DNA from: an uncultured Flavonifractor sp.
GTDB lineage: Bacteria; Bacillota; Clostridia; Oscillospirales; Oscillospiraceae
Reading direction: 5' to 3'
Length of the DNA: 34,347 bases
Assembly: GCA_944385575.1 (NCBI GenBank)
Contig: CALWXT010000016.1
Span: 1 to 34,347, forward strand
The notes beneath the pieces were generated by a model. It saw only the letters and a program-made list of their open reading frames with translations, ran no database searches and had not been told where the DNA came from. This document shows positions 1 to 8,524 of the stretch, piece after piece; position 1 is the first letter of the stretch; every line of letters starts with the position of its first letter. The translations under genes were made by a program, and so were the position numbers.

Positions 1-597
1 TCCAACAACGGCCTGACCGGCGGCGCCCTGGTGCCCCTGCTGAGCCTGGGCATCCCCGGCGACTCCACCACCGCCGTCCTGATCGGCGCCTTCATGCTCC
101 AGGGCATCCAGGTGGGCCCCCTGTTCATCACCAACAACCCCGACATCTGGAACACCGTCCTGGTGGCCCTGCTGGTGTGCAATATCCTGATGTATCTGGT
201 TATGTTCTTCCCCATCAAGCTGTTGGCCAAGATCATTCTGATCCCCCAGGAGCGGCTGTACCCCGTGGTGCTCATGATGTGCACCGTAGGCGCCTACGCC
301 ACTCTGAACGGCCGTATGTTTGACGTGTGGTGCCTGCTGTTCTTCGGTATCGTGGGACTGCTCATCAAGAAGTTCCACTTCCCCGTGTCCTGCTTCCTTA
401 TCGGCTTCATCCTGGGCGGTGATCTGGAGGACTACTTCATCCAGGTGCTCACTGCCTACGACGGCTATCTGACCGGCCTGTTTGTGCGTCCCATGGCCTG
501 GGTCATCTGGGCCCTGATCATCATTTCTGTCGTTTACGCCGTTCTGGATAACCGCAAGGCCAAGCGTCAGGAGAAGGAACTCTCCGAAAAGAAGTAA
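1..597 (+). CDS. Tripartite tricarboxylate transporter TctA permease (3' part)
   Basis: Large membrane subunit of a tripartite tricarboxylate transporter, which imports carboxylates together with a periplasmic-type binding protein (TctC) and a small membrane subunit (TctB). The frame is open from the first base, so the gene starts outside the window; the last 198 residues are present out of about 500 usual for the family. The visible start contains the family signature GALVPLLSLGIPGDSTTAV, followed by several hydrophobic segments (for example LVALLVCNILMYLVMF and WVIWALIIISVVYAVL) and a Lys/Glu-rich cytoplasmic tail. It ends 18 bases before garD, so the likely cargo is galactarate or another sugar diacid; this cargo is inferred from context only. 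TctB and TctC, if present, would lie upstream. Confidence 0.9.
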   Translation, partial: SNNGLTGGALVPLLSLGIPGDSTTAVLIGAFMLQGIQVGPLFITNNPDIWNTVLVALLVCNILMYLVMFFPIKLLAKIILIPQERLYPVVLMMCTVGAYATLNGRMFDVWCLLFFGIVGLLIKKFHFPVSCFLIGFILGGDLEDYFIQVLTAYDGYLTGLFVRPMAWVIWALIIISVVYAVLDNRKAKRQEKELSEKK

Positions 598-615
598 TCT
601 AAAGGGAGTATGGAT

Positions 616-2136
616 ATGAGCGCACCGCTGTACATCAAAGTAAAGGACATTGACAATGTGGCCATCGCGGTGGAAAATATCTCCAAGGGAACCCAGGTCA
701 TGCCTGGTGTGGTTACCCGGGAGGAGATCCCCCAGGCCCATAAGATCGCCCTGACCGACATCCCCAAGGGGGGCGAGGTGATCCGCTACGGCGTGGTGCT
801 GGGCTACGCCAAGGATGACATCCCTGTGGGTGCCTGGATCAACGAGCATATGCTCGACCTGCCCGAAAGCCCCTCCGTGGACAACATGCCCTTTGGCACC
901 AATCTGGTGGCCAAGGAGGATCTGCCCAGCCCCACCCGCACCACTTGGATGGGCTACCGAAACAAGACCGGCCCCGCCGGTACCCGGAACCTGCTGGGCA
1001 TCGTCACCACGGTGCAGTGTGCTGCCGGCGTGGTTAACGTGGCGGTGGAGCGCATCAAAAAGGAGCTGCTTCCCAAATACCCCAACGTGGACGATGTAGT
1101 GGCCATCAACCACCCCTATGGCTGCGGTGTAGCCATTAAGGCCCGGGAAGCCCACATCCCCATCCGGGCGGTGACCAATCTCATCCGCCACCCCAACTTT
1201 GGCGGGGAGCTGATGGTGGTGGGCCTGGGCTGTGAAAAGCTTACCTACGACATGGTGCTGCCTCCTGAGGATATCACCCCGGAGAACACCCTTACCCTCC
1301 AGGATTACAAGGGGCACGACGCCATGATGCAGGCCCTGCTGGATATGGCGGAAAAGAAGCTGGAGAAGCTCAATCAGCGCCGCCGGGAGGAGCTGCCCCT
1401 CAGCGAGCTGCTCATCGGTATGCAGTGCGGCGGGTCTGACGCCTTCTCCGGCCTCACCGCCAATCCCAGCGCCGGCTATGCCGCCGACATGCTGGTAAAG
1501 GGCGGGGCCACGGTTATGTTCAGCGAGGTCACCGAGGTGCGCGACGGCGTGCACCTGCTGGCCGCCCGCTGCCGGGACGCGGCCACCCGCGATAAGCTGG
1601 CCGCCGAGATGAAATGGTACGACGACTACCTGGAAGCCGGCGGCGTGGACCGTGACGCCAACCCCACCCCCGGCAACAAGAAGGGCGGTCTGGCCAACAT
1701 CGTGGAGAAGGCCATGGGTTCCATTGCCAAGTCGGGCACCGCTCCCATTGAGGAGGTCCTCTCTCCGGCGGAGAAGCCCAGCAAGCACGGCCTGATCTAC
1801 GCTGCCACCCCCGCCAGCGACATCGTCTGCGGACCCTGCCAGCTGGCCAGCGGCATCGGCCTCCAGGTCTTTATGACCGGCCGGGGCACTCCCTACGGCC
1901 TGGCCGCCGCCCCTGTCATCAAGGTCTGCTCCCGCAATGAGATGAAGGAACACTGGTTCGACCTGATCGACGTCAACGCCGGCCCCATTGCCACCGGTGA
2001 AAAGACCATTGCTGATGTGGGTACCGAGCTGTTCGAGCTCATCCTGGATGTGGCCAGTGGCGTGAAGAAGCCCTACTCCGACCAGTACGGCTTCCACAAC
2101 GACGTGTGCATCTTCAACCCCGCACCTATTACCTGA
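616..2136 (+). CDS. garD: Galactarate dehydratase (GarD)
   Basis: Dehydrates D-galactarate to 5-keto-4-deoxy-D-glucarate, the first catabolic step. It has the two-part UxaA/GarD build: an N-terminal SAF-like domain (about residues 1-90, including [11 protein letters not shown] and [12 protein letters not shown]) and a C-terminal catalytic domain with [62 protein letters not shown] and [16 protein letters not shown]. The ATPASD motif, the SEVTEVRD motif and the C-terminal FNPAPIT fit GarD of enterobacteria better than altronate dehydratase UxaA. The family uses Fe(II). The start at 616 is preferred because AAAGGGAG (601-608) lies at proper spacing; the in-frame ATG at 610 would sit almost on that site. 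Length (506 residues) is close to E. coli GarD (523). Confidence 0.93.
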   Translation: MSAPLYIKVKDIDNVAIAVENISKGTQVMPGVVTREEIPQAHKIALTDIPKGGEVIRYGVVLGYAKDDIPVGAWINEHMLDLPESPSVDNMPFGTNLVAKEDLPSPTRTTWMGYRNKTGPAGTRNLLGIVTTVQCAAGVVNVAVERIKKELLPKYPNVDDVVAINHPYGCGVAIKAREAHIPIRAVTNLIRHPNFGGELMVVGLGCEKLTYDMVLPPEDITPENTLTLQDYKGHDAMMQALLDMAEKKLEKLNQRRREELPLSELLIGMQCGGSDAFSGLTANPSAGYAADMLVKGGATVMFSEVTEVRDGVHLLAARCRDAATRDKLAAEMKWYDDYLEAGGVDRDANPTPGNKKGGLANIVEKAMGSIAKSGTAPIEEVLSPAEKPSKHGLIYAATPASDIVCGPCQLASGIGLQVFMTGRGTPYGLAAAPVIKVCSRNEMKEHWFDLIDVNAGPIATGEKTIADVGTELFELILDVASGVKKPYSDQYGFHNDVCIFNPAPIT

Positions 2137-2151
2137 CATAGATCCGCACCA

Positions 2152-2180
2152 GGCTCCCGCCGGAATCCACGGCGGGAGCC
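2152..2180 (+). other. Stable hairpin between garD and the LarA-like gene
   Basis: A perfect 11-bp inverted repeat, GGCTCCCGCCG (2152-2162) against CGGCGGGAGCC (2170-2180), with a 7-base loop. No T-run follows, so it does not look like a rho-independent terminator. It could protect the 3' end of the transporter-garD message or lower expression of the downstream genes; this role is inferred. Confidence 0.6.
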
Positions 2181-2215
2181 ATAGGCGCACTTGACGCTTA
2201 AGGAGGCGGAAGCCA

Positions 2216-3526
2216 ATGGAAATCAAACAGGGAGGCGTAGTCTCCCAGCTTCTGGCCGGCGTGCCCATTCCCCGGATGTTTCGGGCGCGGCAGATTTTTC
2301 CCCAGGAGCACATCGAGCCGGCGGATATCCCCGCGGCTGTGATGGAACAGCTGGACCGGGAGCCCTTCCGTTCCAAAGTGAAGCCCGGTATGGAGATCGC
2401 CATTACCGCCGGCAGCCGGGGCATCGCCAACGTGGATATCATCACCAAGGCGGTGGTGGATTTTGTAAAGTCCCGGGGGGCCACGCCCTTTATCGTGCCC
2501 GCCATGGGCAGCCACGGCGGCGCCACGGCGGAGGGTCAGCTGGAGATCCTGGCCGGCTACGGTATCACCCCGGAGACCATGGGCTGTGAGATCCGCAGCA
2601 GCATGGAAGTGGTGGAGCTGGGCGTGTCCGACACCGGCATGCCGGTTTACATGGACAAGAACGCCTACCACGCCGACGGCATCATCATCTCCTGCCGCCT
2701 GAAGCCCCACAACGCCTTCCGGGGTCCCTACGAGAGCGGCCCCTGCAAGATGATGACGGTGGGCCTGGGCAAGCAGAAGGGAGCCGAGCGGGTCCATGCC
2801 GAGGGTATGGGTAAGATCGGCAAGAACATCCCCTCCATGGCCAAGGTAGCCCTGGAGAAGGCCCCCATCCTCTTTGCCATTCCCTGTCTGGAGAATGCCT
2901 ACGACCAGACCTGGAAGCTGGAGGCCATTGACAAGGACGACATCCTGGCCCGTGAGCCGGAGCTGCTGAAAGAGGCGTTTGCCCACATGCCCTCCCTGCT
3001 GGTGGGGGAGTGCGATGTGCTGGTTGTGGATGAGACCGGCAAGAACTACTCCGGCACCGGCGTGGACCCCAATATCACCGGAACCTTTTCCACCGAATAC
3101 GCTCACGGCGGTGTAAAAGTCCAGCGCACCTGCTTCCTGGATCTGAGCGAAGCCAGCCACGGCAATTCCCTGGGCGTGGGCCTGGCCGACGTGATCACCA
3201 AGCGGTTCTTTGACAAGATTGACCTGGAGATGATGTATCCCAACTGCATCACCTCCACCGTGCTGACCTCTGCCCGCATTCCCTGCATCGTGGCTACCGA
3301 CAAGGAGGCCATCCAGATGTGTATCCGCACCTGCAACGGCATTGACCAGAACCATCCCCGGGTCATCCGCATCCCCAACAGCCTGCACATCGGCAGCATC
3401 ATGCTGAGCGAGGCCTATTACGAGGATGTAAAGGCGGGGAAGTGGCCGGGCCTGGAGGCTGTTTCGGAGCCGGAAGAACTGAAATTCGACGGGCAGGGGG
3501 CCCTGCTTACCCCCATCGAGGGCTGA
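2216..3526 (+). CDS. LarA-like (DUF2088) nickel-pincer racemase/epimerase homologue
   Basis: Member of the lactate racemase superfamily, whose members racemise or epimerise alpha-hydroxy acids using the nickel-pincer nucleotide cofactor made by LarB, LarC and LarE (none of which is in the window). Residues matching the cofactor and catalytic set of Lactiplantibacillus LarA (His108, His174, Lys184, His200) can be seen: His100 in MGSHGG, His165 in LKPHNAF, Lys178 in SGPCKMM and His194 in ERVHAEG. Length is 436 residues. An AGGAGG site (2201-2206) fixes the start at 2216. Its place right after garD and one base before an AEC permease suggests it supplies the right stereoisomer of a sugar acid or short hydroxy acid; the substrate cannot be read from sequence. 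Lactate racemase itself is possible but the context argues against it. Confidence 0.8.
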   Translation: MEIKQGGVVSQLLAGVPIPRMFRARQIFPQEHIEPADIPAAVMEQLDREPFRSKVKPGMEIAITAGSRGIANVDIITKAVVDFVKSRGATPFIVPAMGSHGGATAEGQLEILAGYGITPETMGCEIRSSMEVVELGVSDTGMPVYMDKNAYHADGIIISCRLKPHNAFRGPYESGPCKMMTVGLGKQKGAERVHAEGMGKIGKNIPSMAKVALEKAPILFAIPCLENAYDQTWKLEAIDKDDILAREPELLKEAFAHMPSLLVGECDVLVVDETGKNYSGTGVDPNITGTFSTEYAHGGVKVQRTCFLDLSEASHGNSLGVGLADVITKRFFDKIDLEMMYPNCITSTVLTSARIPCIVATDKEAIQMCIRTCNGIDQNHPRVIRIPNSLHIGSIMLSEAYYEDVKAGKWPGLEAVSEPEELKFDGQGALLTPIEG

Positions 3527-3527
3527 G

Positions 3528-4436
3528 ATGGAGAGCTTTTCTAAAATGGTGGACGTCCAGACCGTCCTGTTTATCTACATGGCGGTGGGCTTCTACTGCA
3601 GAAAAAAGGGCATTTTCAACGATGTGGCCCGGGATAAACTCACCGACTTCGTGGTGTTCATCACCCTGCCCTGCATGATCTTCGAGTCCTTCAACATGGA
3701 ATTCAGCCTGGATGCCCTCAAACAGGGAGCGGTGGCGCTAATTATCGCGGTAGGAATGGCCTGCGTGGCCCTGCTGCTGGGCAAGGTGCTCTACAACCGC
3801 TTCCCCTATGAGGAAAAGAGCATCCTCCAGTACGGTACCCTGGTGAGCAATTCCGGCTTCGCCGGGCTTCCGGTGGTCAGCGGCGCTTACGGGGACGAGG
3901 GCCTGTTCCTGGGCTCCCTGTTTATCATCCCCACTCGCATCCTGATGTGGAGTGCCGGCATCTCCCTGTTTACCAAGGCCGACGCCAAGCAGGCCGTCAA
4001 AAAGGTGATGCTCAACCCCGGCATTATCGCTGTAGAGGTGGGCCTGATCCGGATGATCCTTCAGATCCCGCTGCCCCACTTTGTGGACAGCGCGGTGGAC
4101 AATCTGGGCGCCTGCACCTCTCCGCTGGCCATGGCCCTGGTGGGCGCCATTCTGGCCGACGTGCCTCTGAAGACCGTGTTCGATCCCAAGAGCTTTTATC
4201 TGGTGGCGGTGCGGCAGTTCCTGCTGCCCGGTATCTGCCTGGTGGCCCTCCGGCTGCTGGGGATGGACCCCCTCACCATCGGAGTGAGCGTGGTTATCAC
4301 CGGTATGCCCATCGGTTCCACCACCGCCATTCTGGCGCAGAAATACGGGGCGGACGCCAAATTTGCCTCCAAGTGTGTGTTTATTTCCACTCTGACCAGT
4401 CTGGTCACCGTTCCGATCCTGACCCTTTTCCTTTAA
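3528..4436 (+). CDS. AEC-family permease (auxin efflux carrier/malate permease type)
   Basis: Integral membrane transporter of the AEC family, whose bacterial members move malate, malonate and similar organic acids. The 302-residue protein is hydrophobic throughout, with roughly eight to ten membrane segments, and shows the family pattern of an early conserved segment (LTDFVVFITLPCMIFESF), a mid-protein NSGFAGLPVV and a late GMPIGSTTAILAQKYG. It begins one base after the stop of the LarA-like gene, so translational coupling is likely; there is no strong separate ribosome site. As the second transporter in the operon after TctA, it may move a different acid or export an end product. Direction and cargo are unknown. 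Confidence 0.88.
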   Translation: MESFSKMVDVQTVLFIYMAVGFYCRKKGIFNDVARDKLTDFVVFITLPCMIFESFNMEFSLDALKQGAVALIIAVGMACVALLLGKVLYNRFPYEEKSILQYGTLVSNSGFAGLPVVSGAYGDEGLFLGSLFIIPTRILMWSAGISLFTKADAKQAVKKVMLNPGIIAVEVGLIRMILQIPLPHFVDSAVDNLGACTSPLAMALVGAILADVPLKTVFDPKSFYLVAVRQFLLPGICLVALRLLGMDPLTIGVSVVITGMPIGSTTAILAQKYGADAKFASKCVFISTLTSLVTVPILTLFL

Positions 4437-4453
4437 AAGAAAGGAAGATTCTT

Positions 4454-5923
4454 ATGCAGCAGATCTATGACGTCGTCATCATCGGCGGCGGTGTGGTGGG
4501 CAGCGCCATCGCCCGGGAGCTCTCCCGGTATAAGCTGCGCATCGCCGTGCTGGAGAAGGAGAGCGACGTTTGTACCCAGACCAGCGGACGGAATACCGGC
4601 ATGCTCCACGCCGGGTTCCTCTACAAGACCGGCACCCTCAAGGCCATCTGCGCCGTAGAGGGCAACCAGGAATTTGACAAAGTGGCCGCCGAGCTGGATG
4701 TGCCCTTCAAGCGCACCGGCAAGCTCATCGTGGGCTTTACCGATGAGGACCGGCAGCGGCTGGAGAACTTCATGGCCCGCGGCGAGGCCAACGGCGTCAA
4801 GGGCCTGGAGATCATCGACCGGGCCCGGATGGATGAGCTGGACCCCAGCGCCGGCGGCAACTTCGCCATGTGGTGCCCGGCCAGCGGCATCCTGGACCCC
4901 TTCCTCTACACCATCGCCCTGGCGGAAAACGCCGTCCACAACGGCGTGGAATACCACCTGAACTGTGCCTTTACCGGCGAGACCAAACAGGCCGACGGCA
5001 CCCACCTGCTCCACACCACCGAGGGTGACTTCCTCACCCGCTGGGTGGTGAACAGCGCGGGTCTCAACTCCGCCGTGGTCAGTGAACAGCTGGGTATTCC
5101 CGGCTACGTCATCAAGCCGGTGAAGGGCGAGTACTTCGTCCTTGACAAGCTGGCGGGACAGTTCGCAAAAATCCCTGTCTATCCCGCCCCCAACCCGGAC
5201 AACACCTTCGACACCCACGCCACTCCCACGGTGGACGGCAACGTGCTGGTGGGTCCCGACAGCCAGCTGGCCCGGGACTTCCAGGACTACGAGTCCACCC
5301 AGGCCGCCATGGACGGCCTGATCGAGAGCGGCTCCCGCATGTTCAAGCACATGGACCGCAGCTACTTCATCCGCAACTTCGCCGGCATCCGGCCCAAGCG
5401 CATCGACCCCGAGACCGGGGTGGTGCAGGACTTCGTGCTGGAGTGCCGGGACGAGGTGCCGGGCGTGGTCAATCTGGTGGGCATCGAGTCTCCCGGCCTG
5501 ACCTCCGCCCTCCCGCTGGCCCGCAGGGCTGTGGCCCTCATCGCCCAGCGGGAGAAGCTGGAGCCCAACCCCGATTTCGACCCCGTCCGCCACGGTATCC
5601 GCCGCTTTGCCGACATGAACGACGCCGAGCGGGCTGCCGCCATCGAGGAGAATCCGGACTACGGTGAGATCTTCTGCCGCTGTGAGAAGGTCACCAAGGC
5701 CGAGATCCTCCAGGCCATCCACAACCCCCTGGGGGTCCACACCGTCAACGGCGTCAAGGTGCGCACCCGCGCCACCATGGGCCGCTGCCAGGGCGGGTAC
5801 TGCGAGACCCGTATCACTGAGACCCTCCACAAGGAGCTGGGTGAGGACTTTAAGGACATCCACCTGGGGCCGGAGGGCTCCTGGATGTTCACCGGCGCGG
5901 TGAAAGGAGGGGACCGGGCATGA
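4454..5923 (+). CDS. FAD-dependent hydroxy-acid dehydrogenase, GlpA/LhgO-like, with C-terminal [2Fe-2S] domain
   Basis: First part of a three-gene dehydrogenase. Residues 1-380 form a DAO-type FAD domain with GGGVVG at 11-16. Its SGRNTGMLHAGFLYKTGTLK stretch resembles both GlpA and L-2-hydroxyglutarate oxidase LhgO. The C-terminus is a BFD-like [2Fe-2S] domain with Cys408-x-Cys410 and Cys445-x4-Cys450 (FCRCEKV and GRCQGGYC), as in GlpA of anaerobic glycerol-3-phosphate dehydrogenase. The start at 4454 follows AAAGAAAGGAAG; the frame is open much further upstream but that stretch overlaps the permease gene. The stop overlaps the next start by four bases (ATGA). Similar trios are often annotated glycerol-3-phosphate dehydrogenase, but no glycerol gene is nearby; oxidation of a hydroxy acid from the sugar-acid pathway is an equally good guess. 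Confidence 0.85.
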   Translation: MQQIYDVVIIGGGVVGSAIARELSRYKLRIAVLEKESDVCTQTSGRNTGMLHAGFLYKTGTLKAICAVEGNQEFDKVAAELDVPFKRTGKLIVGFTDEDRQRLENFMARGEANGVKGLEIIDRARMDELDPSAGGNFAMWCPASGILDPFLYTIALAENAVHNGVEYHLNCAFTGETKQADGTHLLHTTEGDFLTRWVVNSAGLNSAVVSEQLGIPGYVIKPVKGEYFVLDKLAGQFAKIPVYPAPNPDNTFDTHATPTVDGNVLVGPDSQLARDFQDYESTQAAMDGLIESGSRMFKHMDRSYFIRNFAGIRPKRIDPETGVVQDFVLECRDEVPGVVNLVGIESPGLTSALPLARRAVALIAQREKLEPNPDFDPVRHGIRRFADMNDAERAAAIEENPDYGEIFCRCEKVTKAEILQAIHNPLGVHTVNGVKVRTRATMGRCQGGYCETRITETLHKELGEDFKDIHLGPEGSWMFTGAVKGGDRA

Positions 5924-7158
5924 ACGTGGAACGCCATCAGGCAGTGGTCATCGGCGGCGGACCCGCCGGCCTGGCCGCCGCTATCCAGCTTAAGCAGAAG
6001 GGCATTGACGACGTGGTGGTGCTGGAGCGGGAACACCGCACCGGCGGCATCCTGCGCCAGTGTATCCATGACGGCTTCGGCCTGACCCGGTTCGGGGAGA
6101 CCCTCTCCGGTCCGGAGTACGCCCAGCGGTTTGTGGAGCAGGCGGAGGAGCTGGGCATCACCTGCCTCACCGATACCACCGTTCTCTCCCTGGAGGCCGA
6201 CCGCACCGTCACCGCCTCCGGTCCCGCCGGGCTGAGGAAGCTGCGGGGTGACGCGGTGATTCTCACCATGGGCTGCCGGGAGCGTACCCGGGGCGCCCTG
6301 GCCATTCCGGGCAGTCGGCCCGCCGGCATCTACACCGCCGGCGTGGCTCAGGAGTACATCAACCTGCGCAACCTGATGGTGGGCAGGGAAGTGGTGATCC
6401 TGGGCAGCGGCGACATCGGCCTCATCATGGCCCGGCGCATGACCCTGGAAGGGGCCCATGTGAAGGGCGTCTATGAAGTCCAGCCCTATCCCAGCGGCCT
6501 GCCCCGTAACATCGAGCAGTGCCTCAACGACTACAACATCCCCCTCCATCTCAGCCATACCGTCACCGATATCCACGGCCGGGAGCGGCTGGAGGGCGTG
6601 ACCATCTCCCAAGTGGACGAACAGTTCCGCCCCATCCCCGGCACCGAGGAGCGGGTGGACTGCGATACCCTCATCCTCTCGGTGGGCCTCATCCCCGCAG
6701 GGGACATCGCCAACGGCTCCGGCCTGGCGGTGGACGGCCGCACCAAGGGTGCCTTTGTGGATGAGCACTATCAGACTAGCATCCCCGGTGTGTTCTCCGC
6801 CGGCAACGTGCTCCACGTCCACGACCTGGTGGACTTCGTCTCCCTGGAGGCGGAGGCCCTGGCGTCCGCGGCGGCGGAGTACTTGAAGGAAGGCTCCCTG
6901 CCGGCCTGCCCCCTGGAGGTAAAGGCCGGCGCCAATGTAGGCCATGTGATTCCCCAGCATGTCAGCGGTACCCGGAGCTTCACCCTGTCCCTGCGGGTGC
7001 GCAAGCCCCTGAAGGGAGTTACCCTCACTGTCACCCAGAACGGCCGGGAGGTCCTGCGGCGGAAATTCCCCAAGGCCCTGCCCGCTGAGATGATCCAGCT
7101 CAACGTACCCGCGGAGAAGCTGGAGACCGAGGGAGATCTGGAGGTGAGCGTACAGTGA
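5920..7158 (+). CDS. NAD(P)/FAD-dependent oxidoreductase, GlpB-like partner subunit
   Basis: Second subunit of the trio; expected to pass electrons between the flavoprotein upstream and a pyridine nucleotide or quinone pool. A dinucleotide fold starts at the N-terminus (GGGPAG, 12-17), followed by the family signature TGGILRQCIHDGFGL with Cys48, then TMGCRERTRGALAIPG. A second nucleotide-binding motif, VVILGSGDIGLIMARR, lies mid-protein and FSAGNVLHVHDLVDFV lies toward the end. There is no CxxC redox pair of the thioredoxin-reductase type, so it is not a disulfide reductase. The last 90 residues form a small beta-rich domain. It starts four bases inside the preceding gene and its own stop overlaps the GTG of the next one, so the three are translationally coupled and very likely one enzyme complex. 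Confidence 0.85.
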   Translation: MNVERHQAVVIGGGPAGLAAAIQLKQKGIDDVVVLEREHRTGGILRQCIHDGFGLTRFGETLSGPEYAQRFVEQAEELGITCLTDTTVLSLEADRTVTASGPAGLRKLRGDAVILTMGCRERTRGALAIPGSRPAGIYTAGVAQEYINLRNLMVGREVVILGSGDIGLIMARRMTLEGAHVKGVYEVQPYPSGLPRNIEQCLNDYNIPLHLSHTVTDIHGRERLEGVTISQVDEQFRPIPGTEERVDCDTLILSVGLIPAGDIANGSGLAVDGRTKGAFVDEHYQTSIPGVFSAGNVLHVHDLVDFVSLEAEALASAAAEYLKEGSLPACPLEVKAGANVGHVIPQHVSGTRSFTLSLRVRKPLKGVTLTVTQNGREVLRRKFPKALPAEMIQLNVPAEKLETEGDLEVSVQ

Positions 7159-7517
7159 AGCGGACCTTTACCTGCATCATCTGCCCCAACGGCTGTGAGA
7201 TTACTGCCGAGTATGAGGGCACCGACGTGCGCTCCATAGAGGGCGCCACCTGCCCCAAGGGGAAGGATTACGTCCGGCAGGAGCTGACCGATCCCCGGCG
7301 GAACATCGCCACCAGTATTCCCGTGGAGGGCGGCGAGCTGCCTCTGGTCAGTGTCCGCCTAGACCGCCCCATCCCCAAGAAGGACATTTTCGCCGTCATG
7401 GACGCCATCAACAAGCTCCATGTCAAAGCGCCCACCACCATCGGACAGGTGGTCCTGTCCGACGTGTGCGGCCTGGGTGCCAACGTTATCATTACCAAGC
7501 CGGTAGCGGCTGTTTAA
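7155..7517 (+). CDS. DUF1667 small cysteine-rich protein, third subunit of the dehydrogenase
   Basis: A 120-residue DUF1667 protein. Cys7, Cys10 and Cys14 (TCIICPNGCEI) and Cys33 (ATCPKGKDY) are arranged like ligands of an iron-sulfur cluster or a metal. The family is nearly always encoded beside GlpA-like and GlpB-like flavoproteins, as here, and is assumed to be an electron-transfer or assembly subunit. The start is GTG at 7155 and overlaps the TGA of the previous gene. No biochemical role is established to my knowledge. Confidence 0.82.
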   Translation: MKRTFTCIICPNGCEITAEYEGTDVRSIEGATCPKGKDYVRQELTDPRRNIATSIPVEGGELPLVSVRLDRPIPKKDIFAVMDAINKLHVKAPTTIGQVVLSDVCGLGANVIITKPVAAV

Positions 7518-7559
7518 GCCCCTCCGGCTGCCGGAAAAACCCGGGAGGTTTTCAGTAAC

Positions 7560-8438
7560 TTGAAGATTGGACTGATCGGACTGGGCATCATGGGCAAGCC
7601 CATGGCGCGGAACCTGCTGAAGGCAGGCTATGACCTCACTGTCAGCACCCGCAACCAGGCCACGGTGGCCGAACTGGTGGCCGAAGGTGCCACCGGTGCC
7701 ACTTACGCCCAGGTGGGCGAGACCTGCGATGTGGTGCTCACCATGCTGCCCAGCCATCCCCAGGTAGAGTCCGTCATGCTGGGTGAGGACGGCGTAGCCG
7801 CCCATATGAAGCCCGGCAGCATTTTCATCGACATGAGCTCCGTCAACCCCGTGGCATCCAAACGGATCGCCGGGGAGCTGGCCAAGAAGGGTATCGAGAT
7901 GCTGGACGCCCCTGTGTCCGGCGGCGAGCCTAAGGCCATTGACGGCACGCTGTCCTTTATGGTAGGCGGCAAGCAGGAGATCTTTGACCGCTGCCGGGAC
8001 ATTCTCCTGGCCATGGGCACCTCCGTGGTGCGCTGCGGCGAGGTGGGTGCCGGCAATACGGCCAAGCTGGCCAATCAGATTATCGTGGCCTGCAACATCC
8101 AGGCTCTGTCCGAGGCCCTGACCCTGGCCAAGATGGCCGGTGTGGAGCCCCAGCTGGTATTTGAGGCCATTCGGGGCGGCCTGGCCGGGTCCACCGTCAT
8201 GGAAGCCAAGGCTCCCATGATGATCGCCGGAGACTTTACCCCCGGTTTCAAGATCGACCTGCATATCAAGGACCTGAACAACGCCCTGGACTGTGCCCAC
8301 GCGCTGGGCGCGCCCCTGTCTATGACAGCCCAGGTCCAGGAGGTGCTCCAGTGGCTGCACAACAACGGCTGCGGCCAGGAGGACCACAGCGCCATCCTCA
8401 AGCACTATCAGAAACTCACCGGTCTCTCCGCTCTGTAG
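7560..8438 (+). CDS. garR: 2-hydroxy-3-oxopropionate (tartronate semialdehyde) reductase, copy 1
   Basis: Reduces tartronate semialdehyde to D-glycerate. It belongs to the 3-hydroxyisobutyrate dehydrogenase superfamily and is very close in motif content to E. coli GarR: GLGIMG (7-12), MLDAPVSGGEPKAIDGTLSF in the middle, KLANQ with catalytic Lys169, and PGFKIDLHIKDLNNALD near the end. The start is TTG at 7560 behind a good GGGAGG (7543-7548). Compared with copy 2 directly downstream, about 82% of residues match by my hand alignment, but the loop after the second beta strand reads STRN instead of SDLN. Asp30, which normally holds the adenine ribose of NADH, is replaced by Thr followed by Arg, so this copy may prefer NADPH (inference). 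Confidence 0.92.
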   Translation: MKIGLIGLGIMGKPMARNLLKAGYDLTVSTRNQATVAELVAEGATGATYAQVGETCDVVLTMLPSHPQVESVMLGEDGVAAHMKPGSIFIDMSSVNPVASKRIAGELAKKGIEMLDAPVSGGEPKAIDGTLSFMVGGKQEIFDRCRDILLAMGTSVVRCGEVGAGNTAKLANQIIVACNIQALSEALTLAKMAGVEPQLVFEAIRGGLAGSTVMEAKAPMMIAGDFTPGFKIDLHIKDLNNALDCAHALGAPLSMTAQVQEVLQWLHNNGCGQEDHSAILKHYQKLTGLSAL

Positions 8439-8524
8439 AGACCAACCCCATGCCCAAACCCGCGGCTGCTGTGTCGGCCCGTTTGGATAAATTCTATTTT
8501 TCAATATTTTAGGAGGAAATTACT

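Noticed and set aside
616-2136. Altronate dehydratase (uxaA).
   Set aside because: The ATPASD and SEVTEVRD motifs and the FNPAPIT end match galactarate dehydratase, and no uxaB- or uxaC-like genes are present, while the garR copies and glycerate kinase are.
8483-8510. Promoter-like TTGGAT-16-TATTTT before garR copy 2.
   Set aside because: Transcription would start inside or after the AGGAGG ribosome site at 8511-8516, so such a message could not be translated normally.
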